NCBI GenBank assembly: GCA_002469895.1
Contig: DKOA01000015.1
Coordinates: 1-8,302 of the forward strand
Direction: 5' to 3'
Source: Opitutia bacterium UBA7374
Lineage (GTDB): Bacteria; Verrucomicrobiota; Verrucomicrobiia; Opitutales; Coraliomargaritaceae
Length of the DNA stretch: 8,302 nt
Both the position numbers and the translations under genes were made by a program. The notes below the pieces were generated by a model that had not been told where the DNA came from, searched no databases, and saw only the letters and a program-made list of their open reading frames with translations. Position 1 is the stretch's first letter; the number at the start of each line of letters is the position of its first letter. Positions 1 to 7,738 of this stretch are shown piece by piece.

Positions 1-3000
1 AACTTCGCGCTTTCTGTAAACAATGCCTATTGCTCCGGTCCCCGTTGCGTTGTCGCGCGTCGCTCGATGCAAACGGGTAAGTATGACTGGCGCCCCGAGG
101 CGGTACCGAATAACAAATACTACCTTGATGCGGATGGGCATCCCATCGGCGCGGGCCTCTGGGGGGGAGGCACCACTGTTGCCGGTTCGATTATTGGCAC
201 CGGAGTGAACATTCCTGACAATGAGACGTACGGCGAGGCGCTCCAATCTGCAGGCTACCGCACCTGTTTTATCGGGAAATACCACCTTGGGGAATCGCCT
301 CCGACACTGCATACCCCTACCGGTTACAGCTTCGGTGACCAACCGGGGCGTGGACCAATCGACCAAGGTTATGACGTCAGCATCGCGGCCGGTCATGCCG
401 GGGCTCCGCCGGCATCCTATTTTGCTGTTCTCAACCAGAAGCCGGGGGCGGCACCCGGGGAGTATACCTTCGAGCTGCCGAATTTGGATGACACCAACTA
501 TATGCGCACCCCGGCCGTACCAGCCGCAGGTGACTATCTCACCGACCGACTAACGGACAAGGCGATTGGATTTATTGACGACGCGATCAATCATCACGGC
601 AGCCAGCCCTTCCACCTCACCCTTGCGCACTATGCGGTGCACACACCGATAGAGGCACCGGGTAACGCCAGCGCGCCCGACGGAAAGGGCTATGAATATT
701 TTCAGGCCCGAAAAGCCGCCCGTGCAGCAGAATTTGCCGCACACCCGGCTGGCGACGCTCTCGTTACCGACTATTCCTCGCGGATACGGATCACACAGGA
801 CAACGCCGTCTATGCCGCCATGATGAAGAGCTATGATGCCAGCTTCGGGGCAATTTGGAGCTATCTGCAGGCGACAAACGACCCGCGCAACCCGGGCAAA
901 AAATTGTCGGAAACGACGATTGTGGTGGTTTCCTCTGACCACGGCGGCAAGTCGACCAACCCGATCGACGACAACAAGTTCCTCGAGGACGACAGCACGG
1001 ACTCGGTTAACCCGGCTCCGGTGCTGGAGGCAGACAACGAATATCGCAGTTCTTACAGCAATACCTACAACTCGTATCCAACTTCCAACTACCCCTACCG
1101 GTTTGGGAAGACCTGGGTCTTCGAGGGCGGCCTTAAAGTTCCGCTCTTAATCTACATTCCGGGTATGACCACAGGAGGAACGCATTCGGATGCCTTCGTC
1201 CACCATGCCGACCTATTTGCTTCGTTTATCGACATGGCCGGAGGCGCTCAGTCGGCCAACAGCACCGACTCGATCAGCTTCATGCTGCCGGCTACCCAAC
1301 CGCAGAAAACAGCACGCGACGAGAGCTTTCACTTCTTCACCAACGCCAGCACAGGCACGGGGAACCCGGCCATAGGCGCTTACCGCAAGGGCGACTACAA
1401 GCTTCTCTACTTCATGGTGCAGCGTCGTGTGGAGCTCTATAACCTGGCGGCGGATCCTTATGAGAAGAATGATCTTGCTGCGAGCCGTCCCGATGTGGCT
1501 GCTGAGATGCTGAAAGAACTCTACCAGCAGGTCTTGTCGACAGGGCTTAACATGCCTAAGCCGGGCTCGAATACATGGTCGAGTGAGCAATCTATCCTCC
1601 TAGAAAATGGCTTGATCGCGTCCCTTCCTCTGGTCCCGGATGCGGCGCCGAGCTGGGTGGGTGCCGGTGCTACGCAGATTTCGGACCGGACGATTGAGTT
1701 GAATTGGCAGGTTACTGCAACCAATGCGACTCACTCGGTCCTTTATCGGCGCGCCGATGCCCTGGGAGAGACAAACTTCCGTGAGATAGCCTACTTGCCC
1801 GCAGGCGTGACAACCTACCGCGACACCGACCTGGTTCCCGGCGGCCAGTATCGCTACCGGGTTGAGTCTGAAAACTTAGGTGGCTGGGCCTCCGATAACA
1901 CGGGCAATAAAAGTCTGGTTCTATCCAATCCCGGCCCGGGTAACCTCAGTTGTGATGCGGTTGACGACACGGTGACGACAGTACCGGGCGAAGCACGTAG
2001 CTTCCATCCATTGATCAACGATGAAGGAGAGGGCGCACTGAAGATTATTTCGATCACCCAGCCGGCCAGTGGATCAGCCAGAATCGAGGGCAAAACCATT
2101 CTATTTACTGCACCGGACGGCTTTGCCGGAGGCTTGACCATGACCTACACGGCCGAAGATGCCACCGGTCAGACCGATACGGCCTTGGTCACTTTTTCGC
2201 TTCCTTTGGGACTTTCCGATGCTGTCTTGGAGCGGTGGGATTTTAATGAGAGTGCGACGACCCAACTTGAAGCTACCCGAAGTTTCAGCGGCCTGCTCTT
2301 TGACGGGATAACTTCGCCCGGTGTCGCTGCCAATGGCGCCGGCCAATTGGTCATCTCCCCCGATAGTACCAGCCATTTCCGTGTAGCCAAACCGGTAACC
2401 GGCAGTCCTTATACCAGCGGACAGTTTACTATGGAGATCAAGGTGGATACACTTGATTTCTCAAACAGCAGCAACGGCAGCAGCTTGGGACTGTCTTTCC
2501 GCGATTTCACCAGGGGGGCCGATTTTGGTAATCTTCGCCTTCGAAAAAATGACGGCCTGACCGTGATGGAGGTGCGTACTGGTGCAACCAACCAGCGGGT
2601 CTACGACTTTGGCAACAATCTTATTCATGATCTCACGATCTATTGCACTCTGAACCTCGATACGGCCCCAGCTACCATCTCCACTGTATTTACCCTTGGT
2701 GCGGGGCCCCTTATCGGCCCTATCGTCTCTAACGCCGATACCACTGCAACGGTCTTTGATGCCATACGCTTCCAGACAAATTCCGATAAGATCGTTAGCC
2801 CGGATACGATCGTGGTTGATTACTGGAAGATTTCCAAAAGGTCGAACAGAACCTCCCTCTACGATGCCTTTTCCAGCACGTATCCCTGGTATGGCAACCT
2901 AGCCACGGGTGCAGGGGATGATGCCGATCAGGACGGATTGTCCAACTTATTCGAATTTGCCTTCGGACTCTCACTCACTGAATCGGGTGGCGTCAGCCCG

Positions 3001-3216
3001 GTCGAGGTTGCAATTTCCGGACCGGATCCTGTACTTCTTTTTACCCCCTTTCGCGATACCTCTGCAGTCAAATATACTGTCCAATTCACCAATGATCTGA
3101 ATGACTGGAACCATTTACCGGAAGTTTCCGTAGCCACTGCAGCCGGTGTCTTGGTGGAAGAAAAACTGCCGTCGGGGAACACTGGATTTGGGCGTATATC
3201 CATTGCATTGCCATGA
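1..3216 (+). CDS. Exported multidomain sulfatase (S1 family), 5' end outside the window
   Basis: This enzyme hydrolyses sulfate esters, probably on a polysaccharide outside the cytoplasm. The frame is open from base 1 (1071 codons in the window), and the formylglycine-type motif CVVAR (codons 16-20) followed by SMQTGKY lies before the first ATG at 67. That ATG is therefore not the start; the signal peptide and the first metal-binding Asp pair are off the left edge. Sulfatase landmarks, counted from base 1, are GYRTCFIGKYHLG (85-97), AHYAVHTPI (209-217), VVSSDHGG (about 309-316), FEGGLKVPLLIYIPG (374-388) and an LYNLAADPYEKNDL end motif (about 479-492). A fibronectin III-like domain (about 549-632), a cadherin/Ig-like domain (about 651-735), a LamG-like module (about 743-946) and a calcium-motif tail (973-1071) follow. 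Position +2 of the catalytic motif is Val rather than Pro or Ala, and a Ser/Tyr/Asn-rich insertion separates DHGG from FEGG. The family is certain; the substrate is unknown. Confidence 0.93.
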   Translation, partial: NFALSVNNAYCSGPRCVVARRSMQTGKYDWRPEAVPNNKYYLDADGHPIGAGLWGGGTTVAGSIIGTGVNIPDNETYGEALQSAGYRTCFIGKYHLGESPPTLHTPTGYSFGDQPGRGPIDQGYDVSIAAGHAGAPPASYFAVLNQKPGAAPGEYTFELPNLDDTNYMRTPAVPAAGDYLTDRLTDKAIGFIDDAINHHGSQPFHLTLAHYAVHTPIEAPGNASAPDGKGYEYFQARKAARAAEFAAHPAGDALVTDYSSRIRITQDNAVYAAMMKSYDASFGAIWSYLQATNDPRNPGKKLSETTIVVVSSDHGGKSTNPIDDNKFLEDDSTDSVNPAPVLEADNEYRSSYSNTYNSYPTSNYPYRFGKTWVFEGGLKVPLLIYIPGMTTGGTHSDAFVHHADLFASFIDMAGGAQSANSTDSISFMLPATQPQKTARDESFHFFTNASTGTGNPAIGAYRKGDYKLLYFMVQRRVELYNLAADPYEKNDLAASRPDVAAEMLKELYQQVLSTGLNMPKPGSNTWSSEQSILLENGLIASLPLVPDAAPSWVGAGATQISDRTIELNWQVTATNATHSVLYRRADALGETNFREIAYLPAGVTTYRDTDLVPGGQYRYRVESENLGGWASDNTGNKSLVLSNPGPGNLSCDAVDDTVTTVPGEARSFHPLINDEGEGALKIISITQPASGSARIEGKTILFTAPDGFAGGLTMTYTAEDATGQTDTALVTFSLPLGLSDAVLERWDFNESATTQLEATRSFSGLLFDGITSPGVAANGAGQLVISPDSTSHFRVAKPVTGSPYTSGQFTMEIKVDTLDFSNSSNGSSLGLSFRDFTRGADFGNLRLRKNDGLTVMEVRTGATNQRVYDFGNNLIHDLTIYCTLNLDTAPATISTVFTLGAGPLIGPIVSNADTTATVFDAIRFQTNSDKIVSPDTIVVDYWKISKRSNRTSLYDAFSSTYPWYGNLATGAGDDADQDGLSNLFEFAFGLSLTESGGVSPVEVAISGPDPVLLFTPFRDTSAVKYTVQFTNDLNDWNHLPEVSVATAAGVLVEEKLPSGNTGFGRISIALP

Positions 3217-3353
3217 TCCTACGCATTCTCATTCCTTTCTGTTTCAAATGTAATGTTTAGTATGTCTTGCGCGCTGATGAAAGACGATATGACCTTAACC
3301 CACGCCTTCTCAAAACGCTTACCGACGGGCGAACAATTTTAAAAACAAACCTT
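3217..3353 (+). other. Gap between sulfatase and phosphorylase genes
   Basis: These 137 bases hold no clear terminator, promoter or Shine-Dalgarno sequence. The phosphorylase frame stays open upstream to a TTG at 3267, but the extra 29 residues have no family support, so I treat this stretch as untranslated. The lack of a terminator is compatible with read-through from the sulfatase gene, but the gap is long enough for the phosphorylase to have its own promoter. Confidence 0.5.
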
Positions 3354-5813
3354 ATGAAATACGGATTCTTTGACGACGCAAATCACGAGTATGTGATCAG
3401 CGATCCTCGCACCCCTACGAAGTGGATCAATTATATCGGGACACTGGCCTTTGGTGGATTTGTCGACCATACCGGCGGTGCACTGATCTGTGCTCAGGAC
3501 CCTGCACTCAACCGCATCCTGAAATACGTTCCCCAACTTCCGGATTCGGATTTCAAGGGCGAGACTCTCTACCTGCGTATGCCTCTTAAGGAAGGGGGTT
3601 ATCGCGTCTTTTCACCTTACTACGTGCCGACCCTCGACGCTCTGGATAATTACGAATGCCGGGTCGGTTTGGGTTACCAGAAGATCATCTCCGAGGTTCA
3701 TGGCCTGCGGACCGAGGTGACGATCTTTGTGCCTCTCGGGGCGAACGTGGTCTTGCGGGATATCCGGGTGTCCAACATAGGGGATACCCCGGTCTCTGTC
3801 GATGTGGCTCCGGTTGTTGAGTTTAGTCATTTTGACGCGCTCAAGCAGTTGACTAATGCGGACTGGGTGCCACAGACCATGCAGGTGGATGCCGTTCTTG
3901 ACGAGTCCGGCTATTGCTTGCTCAAGCAGGCAGCTTTCATGAAGCAGGAGAGTGAAGTGAACTTTCTGGCTTCGAACCAGCCAGCTGATTCGTTCCAAAC
4001 CGATCGTGAGAAGTTCCTCGGTAACCACGGCTATGGTTCCTGGTCTTGGCCCGCCGAGCTGCAGAATGAACAGCTTTCCAACTATGAGGCAAGGCGGGGC
4101 AATGTCATCGCTGCCTTGCTTCACAAACTGGGGACGCTGCAGCCCGGTGAGACCCGCCGCTTGATTACTCAGCTCGGGCAGGATTCGCCGGAGGCCGTAG
4201 CGGAGACGGTCGAGCGCTTCCGCCATCCGGATGCCGTGGATGCCGCATTTGCCGGGTTGCGAAACTTTTGGAAGGAGTACCTTTCCGGTTACCAGTGTGA
4301 TACCCCGTCAGCCGCGATGAACTCAATGGTCAACGTGCACAATCCGCGCCAGTGCCATACGACTTTGAACTGGTCGCGCTACCTGTCCCTCTACCAGCTC
4401 GGCTTCGGTGCGCGTGGAATCGGGTTTCGGGATTCTTCGCAGGATGTTATGGGGGTACTCGCCAGTGAGCCGGATGCGGCCAAGGACCTCCTTCGTAAAT
4501 TACTCAGTGTGCAGCGCCCGGACGGTTCGGCGATGCACCAGTTTTTCCCGCTTACAATGGAGGCCAATGAAGGGGATTCCCGGGAGGAAGGCACCAAGCA
4601 CGTCTACGGAGACGACCACCTATGGGGTGTGCTGGCAGTCTGTGCCTACCTCAAGGAGACGGGCGACTATGCCTTCACCGAAGAATCTATCACATTTTAC
4701 GACAAGAAGCGGCTACCGGATGAGAGGGAGACGGCCCCCGTCTTGGAGCACCTTTGCCGCGCGGTTAACTATACCAAGGAGAACGTTGGGCAGCACGGGC
4801 TCCCGCTCCTTGGCTTCGCTGATTGGAATGACACCATTAACTTGCCCGGAGAAGCGGAGAGTCTTTTTAATGCCAACCTCTACGGAGTCGCCCTGCGGGA
4901 GCTGGCCGACCTGCTTCGCCACTTGGACAAGTGCGATGTGGCGAACCGGTTGGATGCCGATTGGGAAACCATGCGGGAGCGAGTTAATGACCACGCATGG
5001 GATGGCGAGTGGTGGGTGCGTTATTTCACCGAAGAGGGTAATGCCATGGGCTCATCAGCTAATGCCGAAGGCAAAATCTTTACCAACGGCCAGTCCTGGC
5101 CGGTCATATCCGGCTTTGCCGATTTTGAACGCGCGAAGAGCTCACTCGAAGCGGTCAAGCGCCTGCTCAATACGGACAACGGAATCAAATTGAGCTGGCC
5201 CGGTTTTACACGCTATGACCCCGAGAAGGGTGGGGTTACCTCATACCCGCCGGGGGCCAAGGAGAATGGCGGCATCTTCCTCCACTCCAATCCCTGGGTG
5301 ATGATAGCGGAGACCATGCTGGGCAATGGTGACCGCGCTTTCGAATACTACCAGCAGATCAATCCGGCGGCGAAGAATGACTCTATCGAAGTCTACGAAA
5401 TCGAGCCTTATTGCTATGCTCAGAACATCCTCGGAGATGAGCATCCACAATTCGGACTCGGACGAAATAGCTGGTTATCCGGGACTGCTTCCTGGACCTA
5501 TCAAGCGGCCACACAGTATATCCTCGGCATACGGCCGACGCATCGCGGGCTTCTGATCGATCCCTGTATACCACATTCCTGGGACGGGTTCAGCGTGACC
5601 CGGGTCTATCGCGGCGCGACCTACAAGATTGCCGTGCGGAACCCGGAGCATGTATCCAAGGGTCTTGCCTCCGTCGATTCAGATGGCCGTTCCCTCGATG
5701 GAGCCATCTTGCCCCTGCTTGAACCGGGTGAAAGCTGTGAAGTCCTTGTCACCATGGGCCGGGATATGAAAATGAAGGCATCGTCTGCTTCGCAGGCTGT
5801 CGCAGTAAAGTAA
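3354..5813 (+). CDS. GH94 glycoside phosphorylase (cellobiose-phosphorylase-like)
   Basis: GH94 enzymes split a beta-linked di- or oligosaccharide with inorganic phosphate, giving a sugar 1-phosphate and a shortened sugar. The chosen ATG gives 819 residues beginning MKYGFFDDANHEYVI, which matches the family N-terminus and its usual length of about 800-820. A TTG 87 bases upstream would add an unsupported extension. There is no signal peptide, so the protein is cytoplasmic. The order is an N-terminal beta-sandwich (about 1-270), a linker, an (alpha/alpha)6 barrel (about 300-720) and a C-terminal beta region. Visible motifs are GIGFRDSSQD (355-364, sugar binding), GDDHLW, ADWND with Asp493 as the expected general acid (Asp490 in the Cellvibrio enzyme), YPPGAKENGGIF with His644 just after it, and WLSGTASW (707-714, phosphate contact). 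All key residues seem present, so it should be active. Cellobiose, chitobiose, laminaribiose or another beta-glucoside cannot be told apart here. The Shine-Dalgarno sequence is weak. The next gene starts 24 bases downstream, suggesting co-transcription. Confidence 0.93.
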   Translation: MKYGFFDDANHEYVISDPRTPTKWINYIGTLAFGGFVDHTGGALICAQDPALNRILKYVPQLPDSDFKGETLYLRMPLKEGGYRVFSPYYVPTLDALDNYECRVGLGYQKIISEVHGLRTEVTIFVPLGANVVLRDIRVSNIGDTPVSVDVAPVVEFSHFDALKQLTNADWVPQTMQVDAVLDESGYCLLKQAAFMKQESEVNFLASNQPADSFQTDREKFLGNHGYGSWSWPAELQNEQLSNYEARRGNVIAALLHKLGTLQPGETRRLITQLGQDSPEAVAETVERFRHPDAVDAAFAGLRNFWKEYLSGYQCDTPSAAMNSMVNVHNPRQCHTTLNWSRYLSLYQLGFGARGIGFRDSSQDVMGVLASEPDAAKDLLRKLLSVQRPDGSAMHQFFPLTMEANEGDSREEGTKHVYGDDHLWGVLAVCAYLKETGDYAFTEESITFYDKKRLPDERETAPVLEHLCRAVNYTKENVGQHGLPLLGFADWNDTINLPGEAESLFNANLYGVALRELADLLRHLDKCDVANRLDADWETMRERVNDHAWDGEWWVRYFTEEGNAMGSSANAEGKIFTNGQSWPVISGFADFERAKSSLEAVKRLLNTDNGIKLSWPGFTRYDPEKGGVTSYPPGAKENGGIFLHSNPWVMIAETMLGNGDRAFEYYQQINPAAKNDSIEVYEIEPYCYAQNILGDEHPQFGLGRNSWLSGTASWTYQAATQYILGIRPTHRGLLIDPCIPHSWDGFSVTRVYRGATYKIAVRNPEHVSKGLASVDSDGRSLDGAILPLLEPGESCEVLVTMGRDMKMKASSASQAVAVK

Positions 5814-5837
5814 ATCATAATTCGTACGACTACTATA

Positions 5838-6575
5838 ATGAAAACACCCGGTCTAATTTTACCTCTCATCCTTGCCTCAATCGCGACCGCCGATGTGATT
5901 GACAAATGGTCTTTCTCCGAAGCTGACGGTACCGCCCTAGGCAGTGCCCTCAGCAGCAGAGGAAAGCCGATGCACGTACATGGAGGGCCCTTGGTTTCGA
6001 TCAAGAATGAGCAACTTGTCTTTGCCTCCGATGGCATAGCCGGACATACTTTCCGTATCTGCGAGTTTACTGATCAGGCGATCTCTTCCGGTACGGTAGA
6101 GTTCGCCTTCGAATTCAGCTCCGCTGACTTCAGCCGCACCGCCCTATCCGGTGGTTCCGGGAATATCGGTTTTGACTTTCGTGATACTAAGGGAACTCTC
6201 AAGAATCCGGGTGACGATGCCATTCTCGGAGGTATTCGCCTCCGTTTCGCAAAGGGGCAATTGCTCCTCCAGAGTGCCGTGCAGGAGCAGGGCCTTAGAT
6301 ACATATCGATTGCCACTCTGGAAACGGATATACTGGAAGAAGTCATGCGAATCCGTGTCCAGTTCGATTTCAATCGTTCGGGCAAGCCAGGTTCCATGCG
6401 CGTCTTCTTCAAGCTCGGCGAGGCGATGGAGATCGAGGCGCTGAGCGATGGTCAGCTTCCTGTCGATGCATCCTTGAGCGGATTTCGTATTGCACAGCAG
6501 ACGATCAATGGGGGCAACAATTGGCAAGTCGGTGACTTTGTGGCAGTTGACAATTTTACCATTCAGACCTTGTAA
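5838..6575 (+). CDS. Small exported LamG-like (concanavalin-type) protein
   Basis: This is a 245-residue protein with a signal peptide: MK, then a hydrophobic run to about residue 18, with likely cleavage after ATA before DVIDKWSF. The mature part is one beta-rich domain of LamG/concanavalin-like style. It starts with a DKWSFSE motif and contains SSGTVEFAF, GNIGFDFRD and GGIRLRF, ending in VAVDNFTIQTL. The same motif order occurs in residues 743-946 of the sulfatase in this window. No catalytic motif, membrane anchor or sorting tail is visible, so a periplasmic or secreted glycan-binding or accessory role is the best guess. It lies 24 bases after the phosphorylase gene, probably in the same operon. 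The ATG at 5838 is chosen because it begins a complete signal peptide. It could instead be a divergent hydrolase with a similar fold, but I see no active-site residues to support that. Confidence 0.8.
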   Translation: MKTPGLILPLILASIATADVIDKWSFSEADGTALGSALSSRGKPMHVHGGPLVSIKNEQLVFASDGIAGHTFRICEFTDQAISSGTVEFAFEFSSADFSRTALSGGSGNIGFDFRDTKGTLKNPGDDAILGGIRLRFAKGQLLLQSAVQEQGLRYISIATLETDILEEVMRIRVQFDFNRSGKPGSMRVFFKLGEAMEIEALSDGQLPVDASLSGFRIAQQTINGGNNWQVGDFVAVDNFTIQTL

Positions 6576-6913
6576 CCCTGCATCCTACCTACGGTACTGC
6601 TACAATTACATGTATTTTTGTCCAACCGTTAAAATAAGTAGGGAAGCATTTACCACAGTAGCTTTCGCAATTGTACTTTCGAATATGTTTAGCCATGTAT
6701 TATTGTGCTGTGATGAGAGGACAGCAGGATAATTTTTTACAGTATTGGACAGATTTTTAAGAAACTTCTGTAGGCATCCGTGACCAGTCGATCCGGTTCG
6801 GTACGGTATGGGTTTTGGCCGCTGCCGGGGTTGTATGGAGATCTCAAGCCTTATCAAAAAAAGTACCCCCTATGGAAGGTGGGGCTTGAATCCTTTGGTT
6901 GTAGGGTTAGTCA
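6576..6913 (+). other. 338-bp intergenic region before the PEP-CTERM gene
   Basis: This AT-richer stretch separates the carbohydrate cluster from the PEP-CTERM gene. It has open frames but none with a recognisable protein or start context. There is no strong stem followed by a T run to mark a terminator after 6575. No convincing sigma-70 pair or sigma-54 site was found. An imperfect G/C-rich inverted element lies near 6866-6886 (CCCCCT, then GGTGGGG), just upstream of the GTG start. A weak purine run (AGGG, 6903-6906) precedes the start by about seven bases and is the best ribosome-binding candidate. The region probably holds the promoter of the next gene. Confidence 0.5.
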
Positions 6914-7738
6914 GTGATTGTGAAGTTTACCTTTTTACTAATTGCCTCCTTGGGCCTGCTCGTAAGTTCGGTTAGTGGGTTTTCTATTTCAAATGTAGGC
7001 GTTGTTCAAGGAGGACCTGTGTACGGGACAAGTTTTGATCACGGGGATTATTGGTCGGGAAACCCAGGAACGCAGTATATCGCAAATTTCTCGGTCAATA
7101 AACAGATAAGCAGCCTTTGGGCATTCGGGATGCCAGAATATGCCGGTTCACATACCGGCTTTGGGAGTGCTGCTGGCCTTTTATACTCAGAAAATCGAAG
7201 TACACTGCTTGATTATATTGCACTCAATGACTACTCGATCAACGGATATTATTTTGCCAATATTTCCGGCGAAGACGGCTCCCTTATTTGGAATGGAAAG
7301 AGTGGGCAAGTGCGAGACCTCATTTTAGGAGAATCAGTTGATATACGTTTGGGACGACTTTATTATATCGATTTCGCTGAATTGGATGAAGACTATTATA
7401 ATCTTGGTATGCCACCAACTCTCATAGCTAACCAGACAACCATCCCCTTGGTTGAAGACGGTGTAGAGTTTATTGGACTTTCTAGAGACGATTATTCCTA
7501 CATAGACTATTATTCCTACAAGGCTACCGTAGCCGTGAATTCCGAAGAAGATTTAATTTTATCTTTTAATACCGGACCGTTCGTCTTATCGAGCACGTAT
7601 GGGTATGGAGATGATTTATCATTTGATAGTTCAGGAGACACCATTTTAGTGTTAGAAGTCGTCCCCGAACCTTCAACCTATGCCCTTATCCTTGGCAGTC
7701 TTGCCATCGGCATCAGCTTCTGGCGGAGAAGGAAGTAG
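6914..7738 (+). CDS. PEP-CTERM sorting-domain surface protein
   Basis: This is a 274-residue protein with both export signals. The N-terminal signal peptide is MIVKFTFLLIASLGLLVSSVSG, cleaved near residue 22. The C-terminus is a PEP-CTERM signal (about 250-274), with VPEPSTYALILG, a hydrophobic helix and a basic WRRRK end. Family knowledge says such tails are handled by an exosortase, with the protein going to the cell surface or extracellular matrix. The middle has no recognised domain; it is rich in Tyr, Asp, Gly and Ser, poor in Lys and Cys, and probably beta-structured. A short internal repeat gives DYSYID followed by YYSYKA near residues 193-204. The start is GTG at 6914 (a second GTG at 6920 is possible); no ATG fits. 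Base composition is visibly more AT-rich than in the sulfatase and phosphorylase genes. It seems to be a separate transcription unit. Function is unknown; adhesion or matrix is a guess from the class. Confidence 0.85.
   Translation: MIVKFTFLLIASLGLLVSSVSGFSISNVGVVQGGPVYGTSFDHGDYWSGNPGTQYIANFSVNKQISSLWAFGMPEYAGSHTGFGSAAGLLYSENRSTLLDYIALNDYSINGYYFANISGEDGSLIWNGKSGQVRDLILGESVDIRLGRLYYIDFAELDEDYYNLGMPPTLIANQTTIPLVEDGVEFIGLSRDDYSYIDYYSYKATVAVNSEEDLILSFNTGPFVLSSTYGYGDDLSFDSSGDTILVLEVVPEPSTYALILGSLAIGISFWRRRK
7491..7520 (+). repeat. Two 12-bp direct repeats inside the PEP-CTERM gene
   Basis: ATTATTCCTACA occurs at 7491-7502 and again at 7509-7520. The offset is 18 bases, so the frame is kept and a Tyr-Ser-Tyr unit is doubled in the protein. 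It looks like a small in-frame duplication. Confidence 0.8.

Noticed and set aside
67..69. ATG at 67 as the sulfatase start
   Set aside because: The catalytic Cys motif lies upstream in the same open frame, so starting here would remove the active site.
550..942. Reverse-strand open frame of 130 codons, and other reverse frames under the sulfatase
   Set aside because: They lie fully inside a well-supported gene and show no domain, signal peptide or start context.
3242..3252. TTTCAAATGTA shared with the PEP-CTERM gene near 6987-6997
   Set aside because: One copy is inside a signal-peptide region of a coding sequence; an 11-base match is likely to be chance.
3612..4226. Reverse-strand open frame of 204 codons inside the phosphorylase gene
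   Set aside because: Its length is explained by the codon bias of the opposite strand; the sense frame carries conserved family sequence throughout.
4408..5193. Forward open frame of 261 codons in a second frame of the phosphorylase gene
   Set aside because: It is Arg/Ser/Thr-rich with no recognisable motifs, and the GH94 catalytic region occupies the same bases.
6490..6732. Small forward frame crossing the end of the LamG-like gene into the gap
   Set aside because: There is no ribosome-binding site and no protein pattern; its first part is an out-of-frame reading of the gene.
6776..6845. Possible sigma-54 type promoter before the PEP-CTERM gene (TTGGCCGCTG...GGTTGTA)
   Set aside because: The spacing between the GG and the TTG element is several bases too long, and the downstream GC is missing.
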